Assembly: GCF_963675165.1 (NCBI RefSeq)
Contig: NC_087393.1
Location: 4,035,502-4,099,501, forward strand
Length of the DNA stretch: 64,000 nt
Origin: Halichondria panicea
Lineage: Eukaryota; Porifera; Demospongiae; Suberitida; Halichondriidae
Direction of reading: 5' to 3'
Notes under the pieces: model-generated
What the model was told of the DNA's origin: nothing
Seen by the model: only the letters and a program-made list of their open reading frames with translations
Databases searched by the model: none
Translations under genes and position numbers: made by a program
Part shown: positions 1 to 10,548 of the stretch, in pieces
Numbering within the stretch: position 1 is the stretch's first letter
Layout of the letters: each line of letters opens with the position of its first letter

Positions 1-200
1 GCCTCTGGGTAGTCGAATTGTTACGCTATATACAACGGCCGCGTAACATAAAAGCTAATTGCTAGCTATTGCATAAATCATACAATGGCAATGTACTAAC
101 CGTAACAGTTATTAGTAGCTTCCATAATGCTCATAGCTATTGGCAAACCTAATGCAACTTTCCCTCGCTCAAATACAGAGGACTGACAGTTACTACTTAC

Positions 201-2875
201 TGGCATGATGGTGCTGTGTGGGGACTTTCCACCTTCGGAGGAGAGTGCCTCGTGAAGACCCCTCAGATAGACCGCCCTCACGTCGTCCGTCACATCCTCC
301 GGGTGCACATTCTGAAACACCCACTCCACAAGTCTGCATTGGTCATCACAGAACACGATCAAAACATATACTACAAAGCATGGGAAACACCACATAGGGT
401 CGACAAATAATAGCTGTTATGTATGCATTAGGATGGAGTGTTCCAAATGCTTTGGTAGCCATTGCCTGAGCACCTAAAGATATGAGCACAAGACGGCTAG
501 TGTGGGAGGGAGGGGTGGTGGATTCTCATGGCAACAACAAACCAATATTGGAACACACTTATTTTGAGGTGCATTCTACCTGCTTAGTTTAGTTATGGCC
601 GTTTAACTTTTAAGACAACACATACATAATCACCTCTGTGCATCTCTACCAAGGGCATGACCAATGAATCCGATACATTGCTCCACGGCAACCAGGACCT
701 CTCTCTCAGCGCTGTGGGGGAGGAGGGTAAAACCATATCAAAGGCAAACACAAAAGTTCTGCAATACACAAACTTGTATCTTGGTCAGAATCAAATTACT
801 TCGAGCACTATAAAGCATGAAAGTTGACTTTGTTTTGCCGTTACAATGGCATGTAGTACGTACCTACCGCATGCACACAGGGCGGCTTACTTGTTTAATA
901 TGATCTGATTTAAGGACTTGAAGATGGTCTCCGTGTTCTGTTCAGTATGAACTAGTTGGCTGAGACGGTAATCTCCTGAATGTAACTCGAAAAACTCAAC
1001 TATCTGTTGAGCCAGACGACAGCTGCCATCATAGTCACTAGATGACTCCAGCCTTGAGAGCAGCTGCATCAACTCATCTATAGGATCAAAGGTAATTAAG
1101 GAGAGCATGCACTTGCATTGACTAATAGTGAGATATTAGATTGCTGGTGAAAAGGTTTACTTTTTGACAAGTAGGCCAGACAATTTCCCACTTTGTGTGT
1201 ACATGCATGTACATGTACATGTGCAACGCGTAATGACTGGTACTGCATGTATTGATTAAAACACACCCATTTCCCATTTTCAAAATGGGGGTGTATAATA
1301 TCTGCAGGCTGTCCCTCCTAAAGGAACTTGTCAATGAGATATATATTATGTACATTGCTATACAGAAGCATAGAAAAATAACCCCTTCAGACGAGCTATA
1401 AAACAAAAGAAGATTGATATTTCAAATGTCAGACCACATTAGTGCATCGAAAACACCCGGAAAACATTATAATTAGCTAAAAAAAGGTACAGAAGCGTTG
1501 GTCTGAAACTCAGCTGACAATGCCAGCTGACACAATGCCATGGAAATGTTGTCCCTCTAGTTACAATGCTGTACATTAGTACATTGGTACATTTGTGTCT
1601 GTGTGTGTTCACAATGCTCTGTTTCCAAGGGAAATATCATTGGTATGCATCTTACATATAATGCGTGGTTAAGCAACTATTAAACCACAATTAACGCATC
1701 ATCGATCAAGCATAACTCACAGAAAGTAGTAATGTACATGTAGTATACCATAAATATGGCATCCGTTACAAGCATAGGCAATAGAATCTCACCAAATGCA
1801 TTGCAAAAAGTGGTCTAACATTCTTTAAATACCAGCACAACATACATGTAGTACACGATGCTATACCGTGTGCATAATTCTATATAATTGTTATGCCTGC
1901 ATCTGTACTGTACGTAGACTAGTAGTCACAGTGGCCAGGAAATAAAGGAACATCATTACGTTCCCAAAACCTACTATTACAACACTATAAATGGCCGTTT
2001 AACAGTAATAGCATAGCCATAACCGTTATCAGTACGAGTATCAAAACTACAAGCTTTTGTTACCAACAGAGTGAATTACCATGTGGTTGGTTGGTTGGTT
2101 AGAACAGCGACTTAACATTCCAGAGAATGTGGGAAGACTATCATGCTACTACCCCACACACCTCAGCCATCTACACTATCCCAACACAACACATTATATC
2201 ATATCACTGGCCACTACTAATGTATTGCTGACCTGCTTACAGTAGTATCAGTATCAAATGTACAGTATACAAACCAACAGCTTATGTATCAATAATTTTG
2301 TGTGAACTACAGAGGAACTTCGAATAGAACCGTATCTGAGGAGCTCAATTAACTCAGTAGCCAGAGAGGAAGCTATACTTACTGCAACTAATCGTATAGT
2401 TACAATAACTTGATAGAGTAGACTATGTCCTGTTTATTGAGGCGTCTCGATCGCAGGAGTTACGTTTCTATATAATTATTTGACATATGGGACTCGATTG
2501 AGCACCTGATTATAAATATCATAAGGGATTCTAACAGACCCGATAGCAACAAACATCATTTTTAGCAATATTCGAGCACTCACCAAAACTAGACCGTCCA
2601 CCAGTACCGTTTCCACGAGCTTTAAACCCACCACCCTCACTGCTACGGCTACTGCTTCGGCTGTGCTCGTCATAGTCATGGAAACTACCCTTTGGTTCAC
2701 CACGTCCACTTCGTACATCTCCGTTTCTTTTGACAAATCTTGGTGGGGCGTCATTCGAGTGCCTTTGTGCCCCACCCCTAGAGTCACGTCCTCCGTGTCC
2801 TGTTGAAGAGTCGAACCCTCCTCTGTTTTTGTGGCTGCGTTTGCCTCCTCTGTTCTGGGTCGGGCGACCACTCAT
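201..2875 (-). CDS. SMG1: SMG1 kinase, N-terminal four coding exons (partial, runs off the left edge)
   Basis: Four exons join in frame on the minus strand: 2875-2584, 1077-891, 711-634 and 333-201, each with GT donor and AG acceptor and matching phases (1, 2, 2, 0). The first exon starts at the ATG at 2875 and encodes a Gly/Arg/Ser-rich, disordered segment of about 97 residues. Exons 2-4 encode helical sequence that aligns by eye with the region just after the disordered N-terminus of animal SMG1: the segments LLSRL, EFFELHSGDYRL, SLNQIILN, REVLVAVEQCIGFIG, RLVEWVF, VRAVYLRGLHEAL and HSTIMP each match the human protein in order. SMG1 is a PI3K-related kinase that phosphorylates UPF1 in nonsense-mediated mRNA decay. 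The kinase domain lies beyond the window. Identification comes from recalled homology, not a search. Bases 1-200 are the next intron. Confidence 0.72.
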
Positions 2876-3404
2876 AACATAGCACTGCTCTCCTCTCTGG
2901 GGGTGCCATGTGTAGGGGGTGGGCGTGGTGAGTGTATAGTTTTTGTACTTCGTACAGAACAAAATCTACTACACAGGTACGATAATACTTGGTGGATGTT
3001 GATAATTATAGACAGAGAAGTTACAAACAAGATACATATTTATAGATATGTAGATCTAGCTATCAAAAGGAAACTACATGTGTGTAATGTTTTACAATAT
3101 TAAACTTTATTTACAACCTTGTATTATTAAATAAAACTGGCTTACCTAGTGATGTACTTACTACTGGCGTGATCTACTGTCTCCGTGAGGCAGTGAACAC
3201 AATTCGCAATGGATAGATACAGCCTAGCTATAAACTTAGATTGGCGATCAGTACTTGTAGTTGCAAGGCCATCTTTTCATAGTGGGAGGGTGTGTTGGGT
3301 GGATATTTATGTGGTAGCTGACACACCCTTGAATAAAATTAATAGCCGCATTATTGCGTTTTATTTGAACAAAATCGGCCCTGTTGCAAGATCTGAATAC
3401 CATG
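2876..3404. other. Upstream region of SMG1, no gene seen
   Basis: This interval upstream of the SMG1 start holds AT-rich sequence and a short open frame at 3209-3433 with no recognisable family or splice context. The SMG1 promoter should lie here, but no clear TATA box or other element can be singled out. Confidence 0.3.
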
Positions 3405-3535
3405 CACTGTCTTCTGTGCTGTCAAACAGCTAGGGTGAACATGCATGATGAGCCCAGCACTTATACCATTCACCAAAGTGTACCTCTTTCCTGTAAAACA
3501 TACATATGGCATGATGCCGACGGATATTAACCATT
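3405..3535 (-). pseudogene. Degenerate copy of SLC35B3 exon 5 and flanking intron
   Basis: The block around 3428-3505 closely repeats the exon-5 region of the SLC35B3 gene at 40572-40700. Shared stretches include AGGGTGAACATG, GATGAGCCCAGCACT, CCACCAAAGTGTA, TTCCTGTAAAA and GATATTA in the same order. The match continues into intron sequence on the far side of the acceptor, so it is a DNA-level duplicate, not a retrocopy. The coding block carries deletions (about 15 bases) and a 3-base insertion, and no other SLC35B3 exon was found beside it. It is therefore read as an orphan pseudogene fragment about 37 kb from its parent. Confidence 0.65.
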
Positions 3536-3698
3536 TACCTAGATCTAGTCGGCCTGCCGAATGTTTTTTGCAAAAATTTCAATCTCTGCTATAGATCTAC
3601 CTCACCCGATTCAGATTTCTGCAACAAGCTCTCACCCACTGACTTCAATTTTCCCCCATTGGTAACCCAATATCCCAGTGAAACCCCTTTGGTATATA

Positions 3699-3852
3699 TA
3701 TCAAACTGTATAGCGTAGGCTCTTTTCCACATAATGGCCGGAATGTGCAAGGAATTATTGATGGTTTTCGATGGCCTAAAAGTACTCTTGGAACTGCAAG
3801 ACGATCCTATATCAGGACATGATGAGGTTGGTATCAAACTGTATAGCGTACA
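3699..3852. other. About 115-bp block bracketed by a 19-bp direct repeat
   Basis: ATCAAACTGTATAGCGTA occurs at about 3700-3717 and again at about 3834-3851 in the same orientation. The block between is open in both strands: a short frame starts at the ATG at 3734 on the plus strand. The layout resembles an insertion with a long target-site duplication, or a small tandem duplication. No protein family is recognised. Confidence 0.4.
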
Positions 3853-4621
3853 TGCACCCTCATCAGCTACTTGCCAAATGACATTTCGGGGTGCTATAAC
3901 AAGTAAGTATCAGACAGCAACAAATAGTACAATTGCATGGAGCAGATTTTTATGTGTGCACGTGAGATGTTACAACAGGCATGCAGCGCTTGCTAATAGT
4001 AGTGAGTGGCTTACTGTGCTAATGCATTTCGCCAATTGCATCTTTTGTACATGCATGCAAAGCCTATAGGGTATATCTACATCACCGGGTACATGTACGT
4101 TACCTCACTGATGTATCCATCTAACCGCTGATCATGAACTCTATAAAGCTCTATTTATATACCGTAATACTTCCCATATTGAACCTCTCTACTGTTGTAT
4201 ATAGCTTGTAGCTCTATCCTAGCTTTGAAAATACTAATAACCTTCCTCCATAATAAACAAGTCGTAGCATATGCGATCGACCCACCGAGAGATAGAGAGA
4301 GCGAGCCAGGTCCACCACACCATCATGGCATCAACAAAATAAAATCTTTTTTTGTAACTCGGCTTTCATAAAAAACTTTGACCATCACTGCGGAATTCAA
4401 GTTATGGCAGCGGAAAGAATCTCTTAAATGAATATCTTTCAACAGCGATTAACCATTGATCCAATGCCAATTTTGATTTTCTAAAAGGGACCTGCATGAT
4501 TAGGGGTTGGTGATTATGCTCGAGATATATTACCTATTTAATATGCTATTCTTTTATGCTCCCTATTATTCTTTTCAAATTGCCTATTCAAATCGCCCAT
4601 TATTCCTCCAAAGCACAACAT
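3853..4621. other. AT-rich intergenic stretch, nothing recognised
   Basis: No gene, tandem repeat or terminal inverted repeat was recognised here. The phrase describing hexamer-like repeats at 4410-4500 (GCGGAAAGAATC, CTTTCAACAGCGATTA, TTGATCCAATG) recurs at about 5510-5600 and 36180-36210, so the segment belongs to a dispersed, unnamed repeat family. Confidence 0.4.
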
Positions 4622-4630
4622 ATAGGCCCC

Positions 4631-4941
4631 TAGTTGGGCGGAGCCCGACCGTCCCTGACGGGAGGTAGGGTTTCAAGCCTATGTCAGGATTTGTCTTTGC
4701 TGCAACTATAGTTGCAGCCCAATCAGATTGCAGCATTTCTACTGTGGTCTGTGTCACGTCCGGTTGCGCAACCTCAAGCAATGTAAAATTGGTTAACACC
4801 CACTTCAGAATAATAATATTCATAGAATAAAAGGATTATTCATAGCTGCTTATCAGCGTGTTACATAATTCAGCAAGACAAATCCTGACATAGGCTTGAA
4901 ACCCGACCTCCCGTCGAGGACGGTCGGGCTCCGCCCAACTA
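4631..4941. mobile_element. Non-autonomous inverted-repeat DNA transposon, 311 bp, 9-bp target duplication
   Basis: Terminal inverted repeats of about 70 bp start TAGTTGGGCGGAGCCCGACC and end with its complement; they differ at only a few positions. The element is flanked by a perfect 9-bp direct repeat ATAGGCCCC (4622-4630 and 4942-4950), which fixes both ends. The interior has no credible gene: the open frame seen on the minus strand is just translated terminal repeat. Nine-base duplications are typical of Mutator-like elements, so a MULE-derived MITE is the favoured reading; the superfamily is inference. Confidence 0.85.
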
Positions 4942-5009
4942 ATAGGCCCCATGTCGTCGCACAAGTAATATCAAACTATAAATAATTGCCACGTGACTCT
5001 ATCTATTAC

Positions 5010-5110
5010 AGTGGAACCTCTGAATAAAGGACACTTTGGGAGCAGAGCTTTTGCCCTTTTCGGAGGTTATCCTCTGGTGGGAGGTTAATTCATTCAATTT
5101 TTATAGCCAT
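5010..5110 (+). repeat. Fragment of a dispersed repeat beginning CAGTGGAACCTCT
   Basis: CAGTGGAACCTCTGAATAAAGGACA matches the start of another copy at about 36521 (CAGTGGAACCCCTCTATAACGGACA). Such ends are common in animal Tc1/mariner-type MITEs. No matching right end was found next to it, so this is a fragment. Confidence 0.5.
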
Positions 5111-5775
5111 ATCAAGGAATTTTATAATAGTATGTTCATGTAATGTCTGTATGGAACCTAATTCTTGTAATATTATAGAATTGCAAGGAGATAATTAATC
5201 ACAGCAATTCTATACTATGAGAGACTCGTACTGACCTGTATTTCTGTGAAACCTGCCTATTATTATCATAATTGTTATAAATGTGCCTATTATGCCAGTA
5301 TTATGCTCAAAATTATGCTAGCATAATCTATACCAACCCCTAGACCTGATAATTTAATCCAAAACTTTGTGGGGGTCTAATTTGTCATTTTTCGGCCTTG
5401 GACCATGGGCTTTTATCGCTCAAATACGATTCCATTTGATCTCTTTCTTTTCTAAGCTTTCAGAAAATCATATTGATCCTCCATGAAATTCAAGTTGATG
5501 GCATGCAGCGGAAAGAATCGTCGAATCATTGGGTACTTGAATTACCTTTCAACAGCAATTATAATATAACCTTAGTTCTTATAGTTGATCCAATGTCATG
5601 CAAAAATTGATTTTCTGAAAGTTAGGAACATATATACCAACCATCATCTTATCCCCATGATTTGTTCTAAGTGCCACGCATTTGTGTTGTCGTATACTGT
5701 TAGAGGGGTGGGGGTATCTCAGCCTCCGACCCTCATACATGCTTCAATAGTTCACATGTAATGATTCTTGTTACT

Positions 5776-5820
5776 GGGGGGGGGGGGGGGGATCATAATT
5801 ATATAATACACACACACACA
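5776..5820. repeat. Poly-G tract (16 G) and short CA microsatellite
   Basis: A run of 16 G occupies 5776-5791, followed by ATCATAATTATATAATA and a short (CA)n tract to 5820. Both are simple sequence. The rest of 5111-6300 holds no gene that I can support. Confidence 0.8.
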
Positions 5821-6310
5821 ATAATTATATAGATAGTGTTTCGTAGAGTTCATTCCTGCAGTGGAGAAACAGAACAGTGACTCATACGTACACAGTCACA
5901 TGACCACTCACATTTCTGGCGCCTCCCCTCCAGCTGGTTGCCTCTCTGGGAATAACAACTCGTTATATAATATAATTTTATAGTGTATGCATGTATGCAT
6001 GTGACTGGACATAGCTAGCTACTGCACACCCGCACACCTTAATTCTCCAACTGTTCCATTTTTTTTTTATCAACTATCAACTATACACACAAATACGACA
6101 ATGGAGCATTCATTAGTGAGAGAAATCAGGGACATCTTTGATAAGGTGCATGTGCATGTAAGAGATATGAAACACATCGTACATATTGATGTCACTGAGC
6201 AGAAGCAAGGTGCAAGACGGCTAGGTTGTGCGTCTGCCACGTTCTTTGTTTGTAAAGTAGGGTCAAAGTTCATACAGTATTGTTATGTACAGAGGGATCC
6301 GACTCAGACG

Positions 6311-6535
6311 TACATGTTGATGTCACCGAGCAGAAGCAAGGTGCAAGAGGGCTAGGTCGCACGTCTGCCACCAAGAAGAAGAATACATTTCTTCTTTGTT
6401 TGTGAGTCACGGTTGACCTTGCAAGTGAAATGCTTGTGACATTTGTTGTGTATATATATGGGTTCCTTCTTCTCATTTTATTCATTCATTCAATATATAT
6501 GCATTACTTGGAAATACCACCCTTCTGTGAATCAC
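6311..6535 (+). repeat. Dispersed repeat, copy 1 (second copy at 9799-10055)
   Basis: This 225-bp block and the one at 9799-10055 share GAGCAGAAG-CAAGGTGCAAG, GGCTAGGTCGCACGTCTGCC, ACCAAGAAGAAGAATGC/ACA, TTTCTTCTTTGTTTGT, GTGAAATGCTTGTGACA, GGGTTCCTTC and GCATTACTTGG in order. A shorter third copy of the first part lies at about 6190-6262. The short open frames in these blocks are repeat sequence, not genes. Confidence 0.75.
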
Positions 6536-6728
6536 TTTATTGCAGTGTGTTAATTAACACACAAAAGATGAGTCTGCTGTACTGCTTAAGTTTAACACCC
6601 CCTCAATGTGCACCTTAACACCTCATCATGAGTGTTGTGAAGCACAGTGTGCTTACAGAGCCTATACAGTAGTGTGCTCTGTAGCACACAATTCTGGGGT
6701 CAGTGTGTTGAATTACCTCTACACGAGT

Positions 6729-6812
6729 TTACAAAGCACCCTTTTGTAGCATGCATGTGTTACAAAACACCCTTTCAGAGCATGCACATGTGTTACAAAA
6801 CACCCTTTCATG
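6729..6812 (+). repeat. Degenerate tandem repeat, unit about 38 bp
   Basis: TACAAA(A/G)CACCCTTT followed by (T/C)..AGCATGCA.ATGTGT recurs about three times. No coding role is apparent. The surrounding sequence 6536-7350 contains TA dinucleotide runs (about 6882-6899) and nothing else recognisable. Confidence 0.6.
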
Positions 6813-7359
6813 GTAACAACACGTAATTACAAAATAAACATGCACCATCAATTAGTCACTGATTGTAGTCACTGTTTCCTATATATATATATATATATAG
6901 CATGCATGATGTGGAGGTCTTTGAGTGGAGATCTCTTTTCATCATCATGCCATGCCATTGCCTATATAGGGTTATGAACATGGTAGATCAATAAAAAAAG
7001 GAATGGTAAAGATCATTAAGGCAAACCAAAAGATTTTACAATTGCATAATAGCTAGTTTGTTAACTTGGAAAGCCATTGTAGCGTGTAGCAAAACTAGCC
7101 CATAGAATGTCTACTTAACAGTTAGCCTTGCACTAGAACGTAGCATGCATGGTAGCCATTAATAATTTGGACTTTGAACTTTTTAGCAACAGTCGTGTCA
7201 ATCATTTCCCACTTCATAATTATTCAGCATGCATGCAAAGTAGTTTTACCACCAAGGTATCAGCACCCACGGTGCTTTCATTTTAATTTGTGTACATGAT
7301 GGTGTTTGTGATGTGATCACTGCGTGTGAATACAAGTTACAAGTAATCTTCTTTTTTCA

Positions 7360-8398
7360 GCACCACAAACGAAGCGTATGCGTCTATCCCATGATGCGGA
7401 TGAGATTAGCATGCATGTGTAAGTGCTGCCTAGAGATAATGTTTAACCTTTCATTCGGTCCAGGGAAATCAGAAAATTTATATCCTTTTTGTTTTACAGA
7501 CAAAACGTTTTGGGTATGTTGAAGACTGCTTATCAAACAATTTACCACAACAGGGCACCACCCTTGAATTGTCCGATGGCGTGTCTCCTCTCTTCGGTTT
7601 GACAGTAAAATCCATTTTTGTTAGGAAGGCATACATAGGTTGTGCAGGTATAGGACAGAGTCAATTATCCGATATTGAACACATTTCATTTTTGACCACA
7701 ATTACAAAGTATAATTATATATAATATATATTATTATTGTTAATTTGTGATGCAATCTGAGAAAAGGGACCACTTGGCTTGATTTTTAAAAGTTGAGATA
7801 TCTATGCATACTGATAGAGTAGAGAAATGCCTACGTAATGCTATGCTTAACTAGCATGCACGGCTATTACGCCCTTCGCAAAGATCCTCAAGAATCAATT
7901 TTATTGGTACTAACTGACAGCTCTACTTACCATATATTCAAGGCAACGTCCCTTCTATATAGCTCTCTTGTTGCTTAATTGCAGGGAACTTGAAGAGAAT
8001 ACTTGAAGCAGAAGTTTCGAAACGGACATACCGTAGAAGGAAAGGGTTATCATTCCTAGACATCCAGCAGTACTAGCGCTGCTAACAACAGAAAACGCAG
8101 ATATGCGGAAAGTATGCATTTTACAATGATTAGCCCTCTGTTCTCCGGTTGCAGTGTATAACTAATTTACACCCGATAATTATATTATTTTTCTACTCTG
8201 TATAGTGTGCTCTACTGATGAGCCAGAAGTTAGGCGGCTTCAGGAAGAGGCACACAAAGCCGAAAGTGGCCTTTGCTTTGATCAGAAGATGATAAAGAAA
8301 TGTATGAAATATACATATGCTGGGAGGAGATGGATCCAAAAGGACACTCCATCAAAATCATCAAAATGTTTCCTTCACTTGGAGAATCACGTTCAGTA
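7360..8398 (+). pseudogene. Exon-like blocks of an unrecognised split gene
   Basis: Several blocks look like exons, with pyrimidine-rich AG upstream and GT downstream: about 7361-7418 (donor GTAAGT), about 7500-7650, about 7985-8076 (ending in a stop, Lys/Arg-rich) and 8205-8398 (after CTCTGTATAG). Their codon content is not simple repeat. I could not join them in one continuous phase, and none shows a family I recognise. They may be remnants of one gene or of a transposon ORF. Function is unknown. Confidence 0.25.
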
Positions 8399-8912
8399 AG
8401 TGAATAATTATATACGATGTTTGTTTGAGTTTGTTTGAGTTGCATATTATTGCATGTATGCATGTATCTTTCATTACATAGATCCGTAGAGAGCTCACAC
8501 GGGTAAAAAAACTGGGGAAGTTGGGTTGAAAAGGTTTTGGCTTGGAGACACCATGAGAAAAGGGATTCCATGAAAAAGCTCTGTACCCTTTTCTCTGAAC
8601 AGGAGTAATCACAAGGTATAAAAGCTAATTCTTAACGAATCAACTGGTCAAACATGCCATCATGATCAGCTGCTCCAATACACCAATATTATACAGGTGT
8701 TAGTGGTGTCTATACACTAAAGATTCTAACAGCACTTCTGGCAAATAAGAGCAAAGACGGGATTACAGACCTCATTCCAGGCTAGATTAATGGCCATGTA
8801 GCCATGGTTTTATAGTGTCCTATAATAATTATAGTGTTGGCGGTCTACCAGGTTTTATTTAGATCATGTTTGTCATAAATACTGCAATTAGAAGAAATGT
8901 TCTATCCAATTT

Positions 8913-8970
8913 AGAAAATCATGTACTTCAATAGAAAATCATGTACTTCACTTAGAAAATCATGTAGCAA
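8913..8970 (+). repeat. Short tandem repeat of TAGAAAATCATGTACTTCA
   Basis: Three adjacent copies of a unit of about 19-21 bp (AGAAAATCATGTACTTCA, last copy altered) precede the MITE at 8996. The stretch 8612-8912 between this and the exon-like blocks shows no gene. Confidence 0.7.
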
Positions 8971-8995
8971 AGATTAGATAAGAACTCTAAAATGC

Positions 8996-9128
8996 TTAGA
9001 CACTGTTTAGGAAGTTTCCACATGATTTAGAAGTCCTCAGGGCTAGTAGAACCCTCACTGCGTTCGGGATACTACAACCAGCCCTTTGGGCTTCTAAATC
9101 ATGTAGAAACTTCCTAAACAGTGTCTAA
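8996..9128. mobile_element. MITE, 133 bp, near-perfect 38-bp inverted repeats
   Basis: The left arm starts TTAGACACTGTTTAGGAAGT and the right arm is its complement, with one mismatch across about 38 bases. The loop contains CTAGTAGAACCCTCACTGCG. No coding sequence fits inside. No clear target duplication beyond TTA/TAA was seen, so the superfamily is undetermined. Confidence 0.8.
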
Positions 9129-9208
9129 CTATTATATGGCTTGACCATGTCTATAATGTACAGCTATTGCATGATTATCCCTAACTATATACTTTATCAT
9201 GATTACAG

Positions 9209-9352
9209 GGCACAGTTAACTTGCAGGAGGAAGTCGCTCAGTTACCTCTAATTGCACAAATTGTTGTGCTGAATTCAGCATGACGAGTAGACGCAATACT
9301 ACATCAAATTGTAGCAAAAGAAAAATAGATGGCAAGCACTGGCAGAGTTAGG
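9209..9352 (+). pseudogene. Cys-rich exon-like fragment
   Basis: After a TTACAG acceptor-like site, an open stretch encodes Cys-rich sequence (segments TSNCTNCCAEF and KRKIDGKHW) ending in a stop. Paired cysteines of this type occur in CXC-like zinc-binding segments of transposon-associated proteins, but the pattern is too short to classify. Low confidence. Confidence 0.2.
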
Positions 9353-9565
9353 TATGTTATCTGGCTGTATCCAGATACTCTGGAGCACCTTGAAACAGCT
9401 GTGTCCCAAATAGAGAGGGAATGGGTCACGATACCCAGCCTGCTAGCTCCCACTTCACACCAGGTTTGTGCAATCAGTATAGTGCTATTATTTTGTAGGT
9501 ACTGATAATATTTTTGTTCTGCAGTCTAACTGAAACAGTTCTTCATCAAAACTTAATACCTAGGC

Positions 9566-9757
9566 TTGTTCAACTCCTCCGAAAGATTCTGTTCATGTTG
9601 CAGGAAGGTTAACACCGTCGAAGACCACCTAAATGCTTGTACCAAAGGTCAACCACCAGAGCTCAGTGAATCCGAGCACAGTGTTGACTCTACTAAGATC
9701 ACAGTCGAACCTCGTGTGGGAAGTGTATACCTGTACGTGGTGGTGAGGAAAACATGA
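9566..9757 (+). pseudogene. Short zinc-finger-like exon fragment
   Basis: The open stretch encodes FCSCCRKVNTVEDHLNAC, a Cys/Cys...His/Cys arrangement that could bind zinc, followed by an acidic Ser/Glu-rich tail. No flanking exons could be linked to it. It sits between two dispersed repeats, so it may be part of a decayed mobile element or gene. Confidence 0.2.
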
Positions 9758-9798
9758 ATTCAGTTGCCGTCCTTTTTTTGGGTAAGCTGTATAATTGA

Positions 9799-10055
9799 TA
9801 TCACCGAGCAGAAGAAGCAAGGTGCAAGAGGGCTAGGTCGCACGTCTGCCACCAAGAAGAAGAATGCGTTTCTTCTTTGTTTGTAAAGTAGGGTCACATG
9901 GTTGACCTTGTAACAACCTTTTGCTACAACCATGTGAAATGCTTGTGACAACCATGTTTGTTGTGTATGGGTTCCTTCATACTCAATATACCCCAGGGTG
10001 TCCAGAACATGCATTACTTGGATACATTAAGAAATTACCACCTTCTGTGAGTCAT
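9799..10055 (+). repeat. Dispersed repeat, copy 2
   Basis: Diverged copy of the block at 6311-6535 with the same order of shared segments, including GTGAAATGCTTGTGACA and GCATTACTTGG. It contains additional duplicated bases (ACAACC, CATGGTTG) relative to copy 1. Confidence 0.75.
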
Positions 10056-10339
10056 TCACTCAGGCTTAGTTCTTTTTGTTTGTGTAATAATATTGGATGT
10101 GCTGTTGCTCGACAATTTTGAAAATCATTGGCGCTTGCGACATAAGTTGGTGGAATTTATATGATGGGTTATTGATGGGACTATTGAGACAATTATTTCA
10201 CACTACGTTTGGTGGGAAACCACACCATCATTTTTGCAGTGAAGAGTCTTGAGGTCTATAGACGCTACAAAGTTGCCTGCCTCAATACTGTGCCTCACAT
10301 GTGCAGTCAGTCACACACATTTTCTATCTTCACATACGT

Positions 10340-10548
10340 TCCCACCCCACTGGAAGGTCCACAAAATCTTCCCAATCCCAAAGAAGGGCGACTCACATCT
10401 TGTAGAAAAGCTTATTTCCTAATCTACAAATTGGAACAATTCGGCTTCCAAAGAAACCGATCATCAACTAATTCCAAAGTTTTTGACAACATAGAAAACT
10501 GAAAACCTAGATTTTAAGAAAGCTTTCGACATGGTCCCACACCCCGAG
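10340..10548 (+). pseudogene. LINE (non-LTR retrotransposon) reverse-transcriptase remnant
   Basis: Across two frames the block encodes motifs in the order seen in non-LTR reverse transcriptases: PIPKKGD near 10371-10391, QFGFQRNRSST near 10438-10470, and LDFKKAFDMVPH near 10508-10543. These correspond to the fingers segment, the GF..RS.T segment and the first catalytic Asp block (DxxKAFD). Frameshifts and a stop separate them, so it is dead. The 3' part is cut by the duplicated block that begins about 10543. Confidence 0.6.

Noticed and set aside
2476..2871. 131-codon minus-strand frame overlapping SMG1 exon 1
   Set aside because: It is the shifted-frame shadow of the Gly/Arg-rich exon, which has the correct start and splice phases.
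4584..4823. 79-codon minus-strand frame at the left arm of the 311-bp transposon
   Set aside because: It is the translated terminal inverted repeat of a MITE; both arms explain the sequence.
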